A program made the translations under genes and the position numbers. 64,000 nt of DNA, taken from a virus. The notes under the pieces were generated by a model. The model made no database searches, was not told where the DNA came from, and saw nothing but the letters and a program-made list of their open reading frames with translations. Within the stretch, counting starts at the first letter, position 1; the number at the start of each line of letters is the position of its first letter. The DNA lies in IMG/VR virus record IMGVR_UViG_3300023176_005537, positions 62,001 through 126,000 of that record; one strand, 5' to 3'. Below, piece by piece: positions 35,101 through 44,430 of this stretch.

Positions 35101-37567
35101 CTTTAGAGCAACAAACAAAAAGTTTTTGGATTTAAAAGGTGCAATCAACACCACTTCAAGTGCTGAAACTGAAACTTCCAATTACAGCGCAGATTTTTAT
35201 AAAGATTATGTTAATACTGAATTTTTGCAAGGTTTTAAAGTAGTTAAAGAAGATCACGATAAGATAGGAAAAACAGGCGAGGTAACCCTTACTTGTAAGG
35301 GCGTGAAAAAGTTTCTCCCAAAGCAAGGTTTTTATCCGATGAACCGTTCGGTTCAGCTTGGAACACTGTTTTCTCAATCAGTTGGGCCAAACTTAACCGC
35401 ATATACCAGCACAGAGCATGGCGCGGTTGAGACAAACCAAAACTCGGCAAAAGGGATATTCAAGACCAGCACCACAGATGGCGAGCTATACGGAACGTCA
35501 TTATATAATGAAGAGCAAATCAATGCCAATATGAGGCCGGCAATGCTTCAAGCCGCGCTGCAACCTTTCTTCGCCCCCGGCATTTTCTTTAATACTATCA
35601 AGTCCGGTATCGCTGTTGACTTTCTCTTGGAAAGCCAGCAAGGGTGGGCAACAGATTCATACACTAGCTTTATAAAAGGAAACTTTGACCATTTTCCATC
35701 TTCTTCAAACGTGATTACTGGAATGGGTGATCCAATTCGAGTTCCATTTGAAGCATTGACAGATTTGAACAAGTTTCCAACTAATTTGGACATTCCTTAT
35801 TTGTGCCCTAGTTTCGTCACTGGCACACTAGAGTTTGGAGGTCAATCTAGACCTTTTGTGACTTTTAAATGGGATGGGACAAAGGCTTCTAATCTTTATG
35901 AAAAGGCAATGAACAATTACTTGGCAGAGTCTGCCAACTTCTTTTTGAGAGAAAAAAGCTTTACTTCTTTTGTGTCCGATGTCGAAGAAAACTTTAAATT
36001 GTTTGAGACCGGTAAAACTTATTATATGGATATCGCTTTGCAACAAACTTCCAACCATGTCATGTTTAACGAGATTTGGGTTGAAAACGAAGGAACAGGC
36101 TCTAACCTTTTACAGACAATTTTTACAGATCCGGGAAGAAAAGGAAGAGCATTCGGTCCTCCTTTTGGTGTCGATCGCACCGATGGCGAATGGTATGCAG
36201 GTGGTAATGCTGGGTTGGACATTTCTGCTTCCTACATAGCTTCTGATCCATCTTATGCGCCTTATACTCCGCCTTATTTTTATGGGAAGAGTGTGGCTAG
36301 GGTTGCATTTACACCGACAGAAACTAGAAGATATACATTAGAAGAAGTTCAAAGAAGTTCTAGTATCACCTACTTTAACGAAGGGTTGGATGGAGATCCA
36401 ATTGAGGGAACTGCAACTTACAATGGTGCGGCTATTGATTATCAAATGCTTCTCTCTTCGAGTGTCAATTTACTGGGTAAAATAACACAGCCAGATATCA
36501 AGGTTGTGACAAGAGATTTACAGTCAGTTGTTCGGCAAAAAGAACTTTCTTCAACGTCCGATCTATCAATTGAGACGACAAATGTCTTAACGGACAACCT
36601 TTTAAATATTAACAACGTATTTCAACCACAAGCCGATGTATCAATTGAGCTTGGCGAACCTTTGAATACGAACAAGGCATCTTGGAGAATTTCTACTAAA
36701 TATGAATGCCCCGTTTTGAACTTCTACGAACAAGAAGCGGTTGCTTTCCACTCTCGTGGGATGTGGAGTGGCTTGGGTGAATTGCCAACCAACGAAAAAG
36801 AAGGTATCTTCCTTTCTGTTTTGCCAAGTTTTTCCGGTTCTTACTTTGCAGTAAACAATACCGGCTCTTTGGCGGATCAATTGGGTTTTAAACCAGAAAA
36901 GAAAAGAATTGGAGCAATCGCAGAAAAAACTGTTATCAAAGAAGCAATTGTTGCTATTCCTTTCTTGGAAAGAGAAAATATCTCACAAGAAGAAGCGGAT
37001 TTGACTGTTATTGAAAAGCAAAACTTCTTCTCTGTTGACCGTGATGTCTTGGAGCAGCAGATAAAAGACAATAAAGACACTACGCTAACAAGAATGTATA
37101 GAAGAATGCAAAACTATGTTATTCCGCCTAACTACAACTTTGTTAAGTATAGAGATATCAATCCTTTTGTTATGTATCTTTTTGAATTTGATGTTGAATT
37201 CGACCAACAAGACCTAGCCTATATGTGGCAAGGTGTTATGCCAGACGCTTCCTTGACTGGAAATGAAGAATTTGACGAAGTTACAATCAAGCATATGACT
37301 GGAAAAGATGAATTCTTCCATGGAAAAGAGATCCCATCAGATGTTCGTTGGTTGATCTTTAAAGTTAAACAAAAAGCAAGAAAAGATTATTTAGATGTAG
37401 TTAATTTGAGAGAGACAGCAATTGACGATTATGGTTACAACTGGCCATACGACTACTGCTCCATTGTTGAGATGGCAAAAGTGGAAGCAACTCTTAAAAT
37501 TGTGCCAAAAGATACAACAGAAGAAGCAGGTGTCAAACTTGGAAAGATTTTGGAAGGTGAAGAATAA
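29111..37567 (+). CDS. Giant LamG-containing structural protein (2818 aa), tail fibre or wedge
   Basis: 2818 residues. An N-terminal domain (to about 150) is followed by a concanavalin/LamG-type fold at about 170-376: VTVEFWLKKG, LTIELSAS, DDNWHHYAVSFAS, FYRDGQYVEE, SSFDEFRYWKTER, LGVYFKFNEG. A second such domain lies at about 731-879 (TNWNVSVRFKHINYP, KLYVG-like KRLYVGAHRENF, FAKISNINFWYNYLSDNDLKSHL). The long middle is beta-rich and the C-terminus (about 2660-2780) has INPFVMYLFEFDVEFDQQDLAYMWQGVMP, probably an attachment region. LamG domains bind glycans, so host surface binding is plausible. It overlaps the previous gene by 8 bases. Confidence 0.75.
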   Translation: MSKKDLFKKQNPNKFISSANYDKLKEEVESKDFIKEKIKTQKSFTPRTDFSKPENFARYGLAEEYYRTSVEYIYNSYPYDGSLYEREDWYNRGTYLDQYIFENLYPRTNGYVVLGDGWGTQDATVGDYSLSTQSEYIGFTGGPHLGFDPDGDRAKSKANLFKASKNRENNLKLDLEDGVTVEFWLKKGAFNNALTKKEVLFDLWNNNLSSSADYGRLTIELSASAVPSDPVFLVTCQSGTVGYFQEEIGNLTTAAIADDNWHHYAVSFASASSGVSTKFYRDGQYVEEKVLGTAFSDATAAKMSANIGALVNAPSGNVYHGEEMLGYGKVLSSSFDEFRYWKTERNAKQIFQNYNNQVGGGTNTDDANTLLGVYFKFNEGVTGTDTDKTVLDYSGRVSNGSWTGYEAGDRNVGSAIVSASASSYEYKDPIIYSFHPDVSTLKSNLENSGSVHDNLNTSALFFSLPSWIIEEDESYGGENLRHLTQIMGSYLDTLYLQIEELKDIKSVEYTSGSVKPLPFGDRLLSDKGMLVPELFVDMDIVEQLYNRNEKTDYQTDLTKIKNKIYENLYNNLTHIYKSKGTYDSFRNTLNSLGISQKIVDINLYSNNAQYEILDNTKLIMDNKKKINFKDPDNNSATIHQFSSSAEPSKSFISGSGVGKYYYTPITIDSCLTLPSDKIGANFYYQAITNSYLTCSLFGFHDVDETQAETDLTWLASDQNQVQAHAIRPTLKTPDGYFLLTGSVGGANIELTSSTVKDLFTNTNWNVSVRFKHINYPLTQRVSGAFDVDADAYLLEFSGYNASTNYIENEFKVTASVSEVQGLLFSEASKRLYVGAHRENFTGSVYQNGYSFAKISNINFWYNYLSDNDLKSHLRDLHNYGITNSERDAYLLDSNYPTKVKNIDTLMLRWDFETVTGSDSSGNFTVNDLGNFQGDTENQYYHSGKGFGFEASSTDVVKKEKVATYKLAPYDTVSSNEMISILSQDDDVFSLDKRPINYYFAAEKSFYKAVDDRILEYFSTLKDFNNLVGETANRYRPEYKQLKKYRQYFFNKVQNELDFERFLDYYKWVDTSIAMVIEQLIPATAEFSSTVWNVIESHVLERNKFQHKLPVIKPQTVYETTIQAAPNSYPFSTKGNKALNLQNANPLTASSFLSASVGAQSTFFLSGTVKNIASINTNNVNRKLYISGSDQLNTIGVPRTLLKDQKGSVASDGFHSVMITEIKGNDDYFLDPFASVVTTTDSIQISGVVDYTLPTRLSQPQFIRTRFAAPGGYEVTSLGYLDFETSQYSVYNNMNYRNAIVRKALDEIYSAPDDDPTILANPEDGSYFLGVYRNPRKEYVTSAAGFVTQSFFDNGFVQYPIPASDLQYDWIEKSYSSSNLEFLLNQTGSEEITFKPETFFSWVASPGSATNIYGAEVNSNTNTSTVVLETPSASNNYFSSIGKFGYNTWLQTRNGDSLVVRTHKKNNTLSVDDRLPILQLENSNGQRVVEKGLVANSFTNYTEPLVIKKYKPIRHVFVLNTEAEEFIEVQSSYAGKLASFSNRELNAKFNLDNVKVDTGYEKVKQLYLNNAKIDGNPIKGWTSVEYSERVWPKEKFEGVSSHRDKPNYDSTSEQLLDILGTANTFWQKEGEQTIRKRGGRLDAEVRKAPVYTNAKNSMGHKSIYSENVFPLSDYAVTPEEDRYFDGEEFYIASANAGTSGLGGLPATFTVGDKVTFTINETAYELTASATDNDGYNSWFRHTEYGQSLQYLANTINQHPIVSQHVLAGHLIISSSSPADSHKLGLYLTTPNGGNNISVEVSSSEEGAWVETSGPNVRTVYSKEDGELNSSFYAFYTPVKYKENYFYQTKEFGHAAPLNNRGFKNEGIFGSGRAMKNAQYLVDFGLDELAVAGITITASVSSSLFADGIYNHYLPTASLSYVNKVKSPVGTGSVYQLREITPYHGHTYRVPALSEREPFFASFAEYNESIKFLTDDYAIVPEFNISEHMPYYVDQKGANFRATNKKFLDLKGAINTTSSAETETSNYSADFYKDYVNTEFLQGFKVVKEDHDKIGKTGEVTLTCKGVKKFLPKQGFYPMNRSVQLGTLFSQSVGPNLTAYTSTEHGAVETNQNSAKGIFKTSTTDGELYGTSLYNEEQINANMRPAMLQAALQPFFAPGIFFNTIKSGIAVDFLLESQQGWATDSYTSFIKGNFDHFPSSSNVITGMGDPIRVPFEALTDLNKFPTNLDIPYLCPSFVTGTLEFGGQSRPFVTFKWDGTKASNLYEKAMNNYLAESANFFLREKSFTSFVSDVEENFKLFETGKTYYMDIALQQTSNHVMFNEIWVENEGTGSNLLQTIFTDPGRKGRAFGPPFGVDRTDGEWYAGGNAGLDISASYIASDPSYAPYTPPYFYGKSVARVAFTPTETRRYTLEEVQRSSSITYFNEGLDGDPIEGTATYNGAAIDYQMLLSSSVNLLGKITQPDIKVVTRDLQSVVRQKELSSTSDLSIETTNVLTDNLLNINNVFQPQADVSIELGEPLNTNKASWRISTKYECPVLNFYEQEAVAFHSRGMWSGLGELPTNEKEGIFLSVLPSFSGSYFAVNNTGSLADQLGFKPEKKRIGAIAEKTVIKEAIVAIPFLERENISQEEADLTVIEKQNFFSVDRDVLEQQIKDNKDTTLTRMYRRMQNYVIPPNYNFVKYRDINPFVMYLFEFDVEFDQQDLAYMWQGVMPDASLTGNEEFDEVTIKHMTGKDEFFHGKEIPSDVRWLIFKVKQKARKDYLDVVNLRETAIDDYGYNWPYDYCSIVEMAKVEATLKIVPKDTTEEAGVKLGKILEGEE

Positions 37568-38619
37568 TGGAATTTTTTGATAAAAAAGAAGAAGTTATGG
37601 AAATTCAATTAACTTCCTATGGTCGTCAATTACTTTCCAAAGGAATGATGAAACCAGCTTATTATGCTTTTTTTGATGATGGAATTATGTATGATGGTGC
37701 GAAAGGTGGCTTAACAGAAGTTCAAAACGATGTTCAATATCGTGTTAAAAACGAAACAATCTTTATGAAAGATGTTGACGATTATGAACAAGCAGATCGT
37801 TTTGCAAAAAATCCCATTCTTATTCCAGATGAATTTGAAAAAAACGTTTTGCCACTTATGGATTTCAACTCAACGTTTGAAAACCAACTTGGGGCATCTA
37901 GAAATACAAATAACAACGCCCCTGCTTGGGCTGTTTCTTGTTTTTCAGCAGAGATTACAGGATCTAACAATTTCCTAACAGCATCAGCAGAAAGCAGAGA
38001 CATTCCAATCCCGCAGATCAATATTGATCGAGAAAGCATTCAATATGAAGTTAGACCAAGTTCTGAAAACGTTGATCAATTTAATGAATTGGAGCCTTGC
38101 GAGAGAGAGGAAAGTGCTTTCTTTAATTCAGAGGTTGTTTTTGGAGATGGAACAACTTTGGAAATCAAAGAAGGCAAGATTTTATTGAAGGTGGAGGAGA
38201 AAAACACCCTCTCTTTGAAAGATAACTTTGAAATTGAAGTGTTTGAAGTTGTTGATTTGAAAGAAACTCCTGTATCTGCGACAAATACTGAATTTTTAGT
38301 ACCATTAAAGTTTCTCAAAGAAGAAAAACAAATTCAAAACAATCTTTTGGTTGAACCTGATACGGAAATTCTAGATTCATTAGACAAAGTTAACAATGGA
38401 TTTGTTTCTTATTATTTAGATATATCATATGATGCAGACGTTGATGAGGTTTTGGTTTGTAAAAACGAAGAAAAAGACGACACAACACTTTTCTTTAAAA
38501 ATCCAATCAACTGTGAGGAAGTAATTTCTCGACAAGGAGCAGAGTCTGTTTATGATAACAACCTAGGAGAAGGCGGAATTGATTTGTTTATTTCAACGTT
38601 GGACGAGGAGTGTGAATAA
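37567..38619 (+). CDS. Structural protein with N-terminal LTxxGRxLLS module
   Basis: 350 residues. The N-terminus VMEIQLTSYGRQLLSKGMMKPAYYAFFDDGIMYDG is the same module as in the gene at 44431 (LT-x2-GR-x-LLS, then DD-x-I-x-YD). The remainder is acidic, beta-rich and without catalytic motifs. The module recurs in phage tail proteins and may mediate attachment to the baseplate or fibre. Starts and stops on both sides overlap (TAATG), so the whole structural block is translationally coupled. Confidence 0.68.
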   Translation: MEFFDKKEEVMEIQLTSYGRQLLSKGMMKPAYYAFFDDGIMYDGAKGGLTEVQNDVQYRVKNETIFMKDVDDYEQADRFAKNPILIPDEFEKNVLPLMDFNSTFENQLGASRNTNNNAPAWAVSCFSAEITGSNNFLTASAESRDIPIPQINIDRESIQYEVRPSSENVDQFNELEPCEREESAFFNSEVVFGDGTTLEIKEGKILLKVEEKNTLSLKDNFEIEVFEVVDLKETPVSATNTEFLVPLKFLKEEKQIQNNLLVEPDTEILDSLDKVNNGFVSYYLDISYDADVDEVLVCKNEEKDDTTLFFKNPINCEEVISRQGAESVYDNNLGEGGIDLFISTLDEECE

Positions 38620-41042
38620 TGTCGATATTTGATGACTATATGGACGCAATACAGATTCCCTCAACAGACGGGGTCGGGCCAAGTAACGCTCCAACCCCAT
38701 CTGTTGGAACTCCAACTTTCTCACCCGGAGAAGATCCATCTATTACTCCATCTCCGGCAGAAAATGCAGGATTTATCCCCGCTGCGGAAGATGCTGACCC
38801 AGTTCCGATGCCAGTTTCAAGTGGTGGTGGGGACATACACCCTTTTTTGAAGACTATTCACGCTTCTTTTCCTATGCCAGAGATTATTGATCTTAAGTTG
38901 AATGACCGTGGCCCTCTTTTAAACAAAACTTTGTCAATCAAAGTTAAAGTTTCCGGAGATTTCTTATCAGATGAGTGGTTTTGGGAAGATTTTCTAGAAT
39001 ATTTCAAACTCAAAGCTTATTTGGTACCAAACACAGACAAATTAGAGAATGAAAGTATTACAAGGACTTCTCTTTTTGATGATTATGTCGGCTATACAGG
39101 TCAAATCGACTTTAAAAGAGAGAAGAAATCACTTTTAAGCATAACTGATCTTGAAAATAAGAGCAATAAATTAGAAAATAAGTATTTCTTCGAAGCACAG
39201 ATTGAAATCCCAGAGAGGCTCTTAACAGACCAATACGAGCATTATGTCGTAGTTCGCACTTTTTTCAGCCAGCCTGACTTTTCCAGAGATTTTTTGAACA
39301 ATACGAAAAATCAAGTATTAGATATGTTGAATAGTGAAAACAATGGACTATGGGATGCAATAAAGATTGAGAAAACATCTAGTTCCGAAGTTGTTTCTTA
39401 TAAAAGGATTAGAGCTTACTATATTAATGATGGCTCCCAAGAGTTTTGGAACGGTGCATTCTCTTTTTTCTCTCAAAATCAGAAATACTATGCAAGTGGT
39501 GATGTCAGTGATGATGTTAGAAACAATCTCTCACCCAGACAGCTTTTCTTTATGGATGTTTTGTTCTCAAAACAAGATCTCTCTGATGATCTGTTGAAGC
39601 CGGTTGTAAGTAATTTAAAAACAGTAGATAAAAAACTGGACATTGGTTTAAACAAGAAAATACAAACAATTCAAATCCCAACTCCAAATTCTGATATTTA
39701 TTTATCAAAGGAAAAGAGCGGAGATGTAAAGGTTTTGTTTTCTTTGGATCTGTTCGAGCTTATTAAACAACATTCAGAACTTCCAGAAAGCCTTTTAGAT
39801 TTTGTTCAAAAAGGGTTGACAGGGAATACAGTAAAAACATTTGAAATATATGACAGGGGAGCCGCAACAGTAGCTTCTGGTCGTCATCAATACTCGCTGG
39901 AAGTTAAAATTTCAGAAACATTCAGGCAGAATGTGGAAACTTTGATCAAAAGGTTGACAAATTCTCAAAGATTGTTGAATAATGCCTTTGAAGAGGCCAA
40001 AAAAGAAGAAAATTATGATGAAGTAACAAAAGAGTTTTCTAGAAGTTTCGCTGAAACTGGCGGAAATGGTATGCAAAATGACATTGATCAGGTTGCAAAT
40101 GAAGTTTATGATGCTTTAACTACCAACTTTTTAGCTGATTTTGCGATTGGCTCTCTTACTTTGAAGAGAAAAAGAGTAAAAGAAGAGATCTTCAAAAAAG
40201 AAGAAGACCAATTCACCGGTGAAGACGTTGTTTTAAGTTATACCACACCCATAACTCTTTTTACAGATGTTATTTCAGCCGGTGAAATACAAATGTTTTC
40301 TTTTGAAGAAGTTACTTATAGCCCAAGCCTTTCCTACACTAGGGAAGAGTTTATGCAAAGCTACAATCTGAATAACACAGACGTTGAGCAGTTTAAAAAT
40401 CTTCAAAAGAATATCGAAGACTTTGTCGTTTCTTTGCAGCAGTTGACAAATGCAAAAGATTTAGAAACTAAAAATGTGAAAAACCAATCAAATCAAAATA
40501 AAGCCAGACAAGTTAGGCTAGATCCAATTAAATTTGTATTTAAAAACATTTTTGTTCCTGCTAGCTACAATGAAGCGTTTGAATATAGCGAGGAAGTTCT
40601 TTTCTCTGGTGAACAAGAAACAATAGAGAAAGAAGAGGTGTTGACTTTCCCACAAGGTGTCGTATATAACTTTATTCCATCGGCAACCACCGGTGAACAG
40701 CCGGATAAAAAACTGAAACAGTTAGAAAGATTGGATGAAGGAGACAAAAAGTTTATTTTCTCTGATAATTTGGGAATGTCTTTTGAGAATGTTGCATTTA
40801 ATGATGCACTTTCTAAAGTTGGTGCAAAAGTTCCGACTGCAACAGTCAGATTGGAATACCTTTCAGGGTATCAAAAGAGCCCAAACAAAGAAAATATTAT
40901 GAGATCGCCCATCTTCCTAGAGTACAGCGAGCCTCTGGAAGAAGGAAAGACTTACTTATTTAGAGCAAAGCCGATCCAGAAAGATTCTCAATTTGCTATT
41001 TATAATGAATACTTCATTAGAGAAGAGAGGTCTAGAGAATAA
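38619..41042 (+). CDS. Virion structural protein, unknown
   Basis: 807 residues. The N-terminal 70 residues are rich in Pro, Ser and Gly (TPSVGTPTFSPGEDPSITPS), a flexible linker or packing arm. Then comes a mixed domain beginning HPFLKTIHASFPMPEIIDLKLNDRGPLLNKTLSIKVKVSG, which looks beta-sandwich-like. A helical central part (SRSFAETGGNGMQNDIDQVANEVYDAL) and a beta C-terminus follow. It is placed within the tail block, so a virion role is likely; no family recognised. Confidence 0.6.
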   Translation: MSIFDDYMDAIQIPSTDGVGPSNAPTPSVGTPTFSPGEDPSITPSPAENAGFIPAAEDADPVPMPVSSGGGDIHPFLKTIHASFPMPEIIDLKLNDRGPLLNKTLSIKVKVSGDFLSDEWFWEDFLEYFKLKAYLVPNTDKLENESITRTSLFDDYVGYTGQIDFKREKKSLLSITDLENKSNKLENKYFFEAQIEIPERLLTDQYEHYVVVRTFFSQPDFSRDFLNNTKNQVLDMLNSENNGLWDAIKIEKTSSSEVVSYKRIRAYYINDGSQEFWNGAFSFFSQNQKYYASGDVSDDVRNNLSPRQLFFMDVLFSKQDLSDDLLKPVVSNLKTVDKKLDIGLNKKIQTIQIPTPNSDIYLSKEKSGDVKVLFSLDLFELIKQHSELPESLLDFVQKGLTGNTVKTFEIYDRGAATVASGRHQYSLEVKISETFRQNVETLIKRLTNSQRLLNNAFEEAKKEENYDEVTKEFSRSFAETGGNGMQNDIDQVANEVYDALTTNFLADFAIGSLTLKRKRVKEEIFKKEEDQFTGEDVVLSYTTPITLFTDVISAGEIQMFSFEEVTYSPSLSYTREEFMQSYNLNNTDVEQFKNLQKNIEDFVVSLQQLTNAKDLETKNVKNQSNQNKARQVRLDPIKFVFKNIFVPASYNEAFEYSEEVLFSGEQETIEKEEVLTFPQGVVYNFIPSATTGEQPDKKLKQLERLDEGDKKFIFSDNLGMSFENVAFNDALSKVGAKVPTATVRLEYLSGYQKSPNKENIMRSPIFLEYSEPLEEGKTYLFRAKPIQKDSQFAIYNEYFIREERSRE

Positions 41043-41044
41043 AA

Positions 41045-44000
41045 ATGGCTGATACAAAAATTACTAATATTTGCCAAGAAGAGTCCGACTTTTTCTTGGA
41101 TTTGTCTCCAACCGGCCCGAGCACTTTCTTGCCATTTACACTGGTTGAATCACAGCCGAATATTATAAAAGGCAAGAACCTTCGTTCAAAGCATTTGAGA
41201 ATTATTTCCAAAGACATTTATTTTGGTTCTTTGGGTAGCAGTGTTGATATCTTTCGCTCTTCGGAATATGGATTTGGTGGATTTGACACCTCTAGAGATA
41301 ACGGTACACTCTCTTTAAGAAAGAGGACAGCACCCAGTCAGGTAGAGTTTTATACGCTTGAAATTAATAAAAATACTATATCATATGATGTTCCCTCGAC
41401 TGCGGAAGGTAAGGCTCTCCTAGACTTTGAAAAATACGTTAAAGGAAAAGAATTTGTTTATTTGAACTTTGTTTTAGATGTGCCTTTCTCTCAAGAGGAG
41501 GTGAGACAAAACCAAATCTCTTCTGGAAGACCAGACCATCAATCAGGGTTTGTTGACAATGATCCTAGGATTTCTACTTTTCAATCTGAATTTGTTTATA
41601 ACCTTTATTTGAGAGATTATGAAAAGCTGATCGAAAGAACAAATCAAGAAGAATGGATTATTCCAAATGCACATATGTTTTCTTTCTTGAAGGAAAGTTT
41701 GACAGATCAAGATGTTAAAAACTTTGATAAAGAATATTTGGAACTTATGTCGTATGGCGGGAATGAGGACGAACTGAAAGGTAGAATGACTGCCAAAAAC
41801 TTTAGCTTTCAAGAATATCAAAATGGTTATCTTCCGGCAAAAGAAAATTACTTTAAAAGTGCTCCACAAACTACAAAAAACAAAGCAAAAAACTATGTTG
41901 TAACCCAAGATGATGTTATTGAATATAATCAATTGGCAGAACAATATAGAGGTGGTGCAAACTTTGGTTTCTATTTGGAGTTTCCATATGAACCCCCAAC
42001 TCTTACTGGGAAAGAAGATGATCTGGATGACTTTAAAAACCTTTTCAAAAAAACAAACACTGATTTAAATTTGTATGACTTGGTGATCAAAACTGATAAA
42101 GATTTGCCGGCCAGAACTGCTTTTGGCATTCCTCCGGGGCAGTCTATCGATCAGGAAGTGTCCGATTTTATCAATAATGCAAACCCTTCAAGCTTCGAGT
42201 ATATTTCTCAACTTTCTTTTGTTGAGTTCGGAAATTTAGGGAAAGCAAAATTACCTTTAGATTTCTCCTTGGATAAAACGAAGTATAAAACTTGGGATTT
42301 GACAGAGTTTTTCTTAAAATATGGCAAGATAGTCAATAAAGTTCAAAACAATGCTGTATTATCCGATATCTTAAACATCTCTTCCAATGAAGATGTCACT
42401 GTTCTAGGTGAGTCAAGCGAAGCGATACAAAAATATCAAACAAATCCAACATACAGCTTTTTTCAAAAACTTATGACAGAGACGGCAAATATAGGTTTCA
42501 GTAATTTGGTCAATAAAAACAGCTTAACAGCAAAGCAGTGCTTTATTGACTCTAGCGAGACCCCTCACGAAATTTTGTTTTATAAGATCACTAAAAAAGA
42601 TCGAAATGGTAATCAACTTCAAACATTTATATTACCATCACCGGCAGAAGAAAGCAAAACAAGAAGAAAGTTGTTGAACTTTTTCGATGCACAAGTTAAG
42701 TATGATAAACAATACGAGTACGAGATCAATGCTTATCCTCTTGTATTAGCAAAGAAGTATTCTTATCTAGATAGTAATATAATTCAAACAACGGACGAAT
42801 TGAGATTTAGTATATTTTTTAAGTTTATGAGTTATTTTGTAATTGATTTTATTAAGACTATGAAATTTAAGATTGTAGTTGTAGGTAAAAAATTAAAATA
42901 TGATTTTAAAGTTATTTCACAAGTTATAAAAGATTACATCAATAACTTTCCCAAGAAATCAAAAATGGCGTTCCAAAATGCAAAATCCAAGATTATCTTT
43001 TTTGAAATTTTGGCAGATATTCAATTGGATTTTGACAATTTGTTAAAAAAGATAGAAAATTCTTTAGACTTCAGTAAGATTAACTCTGCTAGTAAGATTT
43101 CTGTAACAGAATTAAACACAATCAAGACAGTTGTTGCAAAACATTACTACAATCAGAGTATTTTTAGCTATAGAAAGACAGCAGCTATACCCAGAGACTC
43201 ACAAGTGGGCAAAAAACTGCTCTCTCTTTTGGGAAGTTTTAAATACGATAATAGCCTCGCGCAGCTATTTTTAGACAAGTTCACGCCCGGAGCAATAAAC
43301 CTGCAAGGTGTCAAGCTTAAAACGTCTGAAACGAAGCTTTTGGCGATATCAAAAGATTTTACAAAATTAGAAAAAGAATTATCTTTGTACAAAAATGCGA
43401 ACTTGAATCAAACTACCTTTGATGTTTTAGAGATTAAAGTAGAAGATTACATTGTTCTTATGGAGGTTCCATTATTCTCTATTGAAGGGAGGGTTTTGGA
43501 AAATCCCCCAATCTATCCGGAAGTCAATTTTTCTGGTGTGAAAGGAAAGAACAATCAAATCTTTATTAGTTTGAAAACGCAAACTACAAGAATGTATGAA
43601 AAGCCTATCCCTTTTAATGACATTGAAGAAGATTATTTTAATAATCTGATCAAAAGCAAGGGAACTGATCGGAACGGAAGGTTGCTTTTTAAAACAGACG
43701 ATGAAAATAGAAAGTTCCAAATATTTAGATTGGAAGAAAAGCCAAAGTCCTACAAAGACTTTGATCAAAAAATAAGAAGAGAGATCAATCTTCAAGGAAA
43801 GTATGCCGGAGCAACCTATAAAGACCGCTTGCTTCCAAATAAAAAGTATTATTACACTTTTAGATCGATGGATGTCCACGACAACCTTTCAAATCCATCG
43901 CCGGTTTATGAAGTTGTCGTCAATGATCAAGCTGGGTTTATATTCCCAGAGTTTAAAGTAGTTCAATTGGAAGACAAAGATTACTACCAGTACACACAAT

Positions 44001-44389
44001 CTTTCAGAAAATACTTGGAAATCAAACCAAGCTTCGAAAATACAATCATAGATACAGAAATAACTGACAACTTTAAATCAGCATATGGCTTGGGGCTTGG
44101 AGGTGTTGCGCCTTTGGGTTCTGGAGTGGATAATGCTTGGGGTAAAAAGTTTAAAGTTAGGATTACATCGAAATCAAGTGGTAAAAAGATCGATGTTAAT
44201 TTTGACTTTACAAAGAAATACGTTGGTGATATTGTGACAACCTCTGATGTTGCTGGATATGGAAAGTTGGATGAAGAAGACAGGAAAAACATGGTCACAC
44301 TACCAGAAAGTCAAAGACCACCAACACAAGAGTTAGGACAAACAACAATCCTAGAAGATAGTGACTTCTTTAAACGAAAAGAAGAATAA
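41045..44389 (+). CDS. Large virion structural protein with C-terminal Fn3-like domain
   Basis: 1114 residues. Most of the chain is not recognised. Near residues 925-965 the text PNKKYYYTFRSMDVHDNLSNPSPVYEVVV has the YYYTFRSxDxxxNxSxPSPVYEV pattern of fibronectin type III-like or Ig-like modules in phage tails. An earlier copy may lie at about 500-570 (PHEILFYKITKKDRNGN, QYEYEINAYPLV). It is the last of four consecutive large structural genes and ends 41 bases before a gene with its own candidate late element. Confidence 0.62.
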   Translation: MADTKITNICQEESDFFLDLSPTGPSTFLPFTLVESQPNIIKGKNLRSKHLRIISKDIYFGSLGSSVDIFRSSEYGFGGFDTSRDNGTLSLRKRTAPSQVEFYTLEINKNTISYDVPSTAEGKALLDFEKYVKGKEFVYLNFVLDVPFSQEEVRQNQISSGRPDHQSGFVDNDPRISTFQSEFVYNLYLRDYEKLIERTNQEEWIIPNAHMFSFLKESLTDQDVKNFDKEYLELMSYGGNEDELKGRMTAKNFSFQEYQNGYLPAKENYFKSAPQTTKNKAKNYVVTQDDVIEYNQLAEQYRGGANFGFYLEFPYEPPTLTGKEDDLDDFKNLFKKTNTDLNLYDLVIKTDKDLPARTAFGIPPGQSIDQEVSDFINNANPSSFEYISQLSFVEFGNLGKAKLPLDFSLDKTKYKTWDLTEFFLKYGKIVNKVQNNAVLSDILNISSNEDVTVLGESSEAIQKYQTNPTYSFFQKLMTETANIGFSNLVNKNSLTAKQCFIDSSETPHEILFYKITKKDRNGNQLQTFILPSPAEESKTRRKLLNFFDAQVKYDKQYEYEINAYPLVLAKKYSYLDSNIIQTTDELRFSIFFKFMSYFVIDFIKTMKFKIVVVGKKLKYDFKVISQVIKDYINNFPKKSKMAFQNAKSKIIFFEILADIQLDFDNLLKKIENSLDFSKINSASKISVTELNTIKTVVAKHYYNQSIFSYRKTAAIPRDSQVGKKLLSLLGSFKYDNSLAQLFLDKFTPGAINLQGVKLKTSETKLLAISKDFTKLEKELSLYKNANLNQTTFDVLEIKVEDYIVLMEVPLFSIEGRVLENPPIYPEVNFSGVKGKNNQIFISLKTQTTRMYEKPIPFNDIEEDYFNNLIKSKGTDRNGRLLFKTDDENRKFQIFRLEEKPKSYKDFDQKIRREINLQGKYAGATYKDRLLPNKKYYYTFRSMDVHDNLSNPSPVYEVVVNDQAGFIFPEFKVVQLEDKDYYQYTQSFRKYLEIKPSFENTIIDTEITDNFKSAYGLGLGGVAPLGSGVDNAWGKKFKVRITSKSSGKKIDVNFDFTKKYVGDIVTTSDVAGYGKLDEEDRKNMVTLPESQRPPTQELGQTTILEDSDFFKRKEE

Positions 44390-44393
44390 AAGA

Positions 44394-44418
44394 CTATTTA
44401 TTTTAAGTTTTATAAATT
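44394..44418 (+). promoter_or_regulatory. Candidate late promoter region before gene 44431
   Basis: Between 44390 and 44430 there are two AT elements: CTATTTAT at 44394-44401 and TATAAATT at 44411-44418, the latter one base off the T4 late core. CTATTTAT also stands 35-40 bases before the starts at 53284 and 62009. The gap is one of the few in the structural block, so a fresh promoter here is plausible. Confidence 0.42.
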
Positions 44419-44430
44419 AGGAGACTAAAA

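Noticed and set aside
41543-41944. Antisense open frame of 133 codons with hydrophobic residues
   Set aside because: It mirrors the 1114-residue structural gene; Phe/Ile/Leu content follows from AT-rich Lys/Glu/Asn codons on the other strand.
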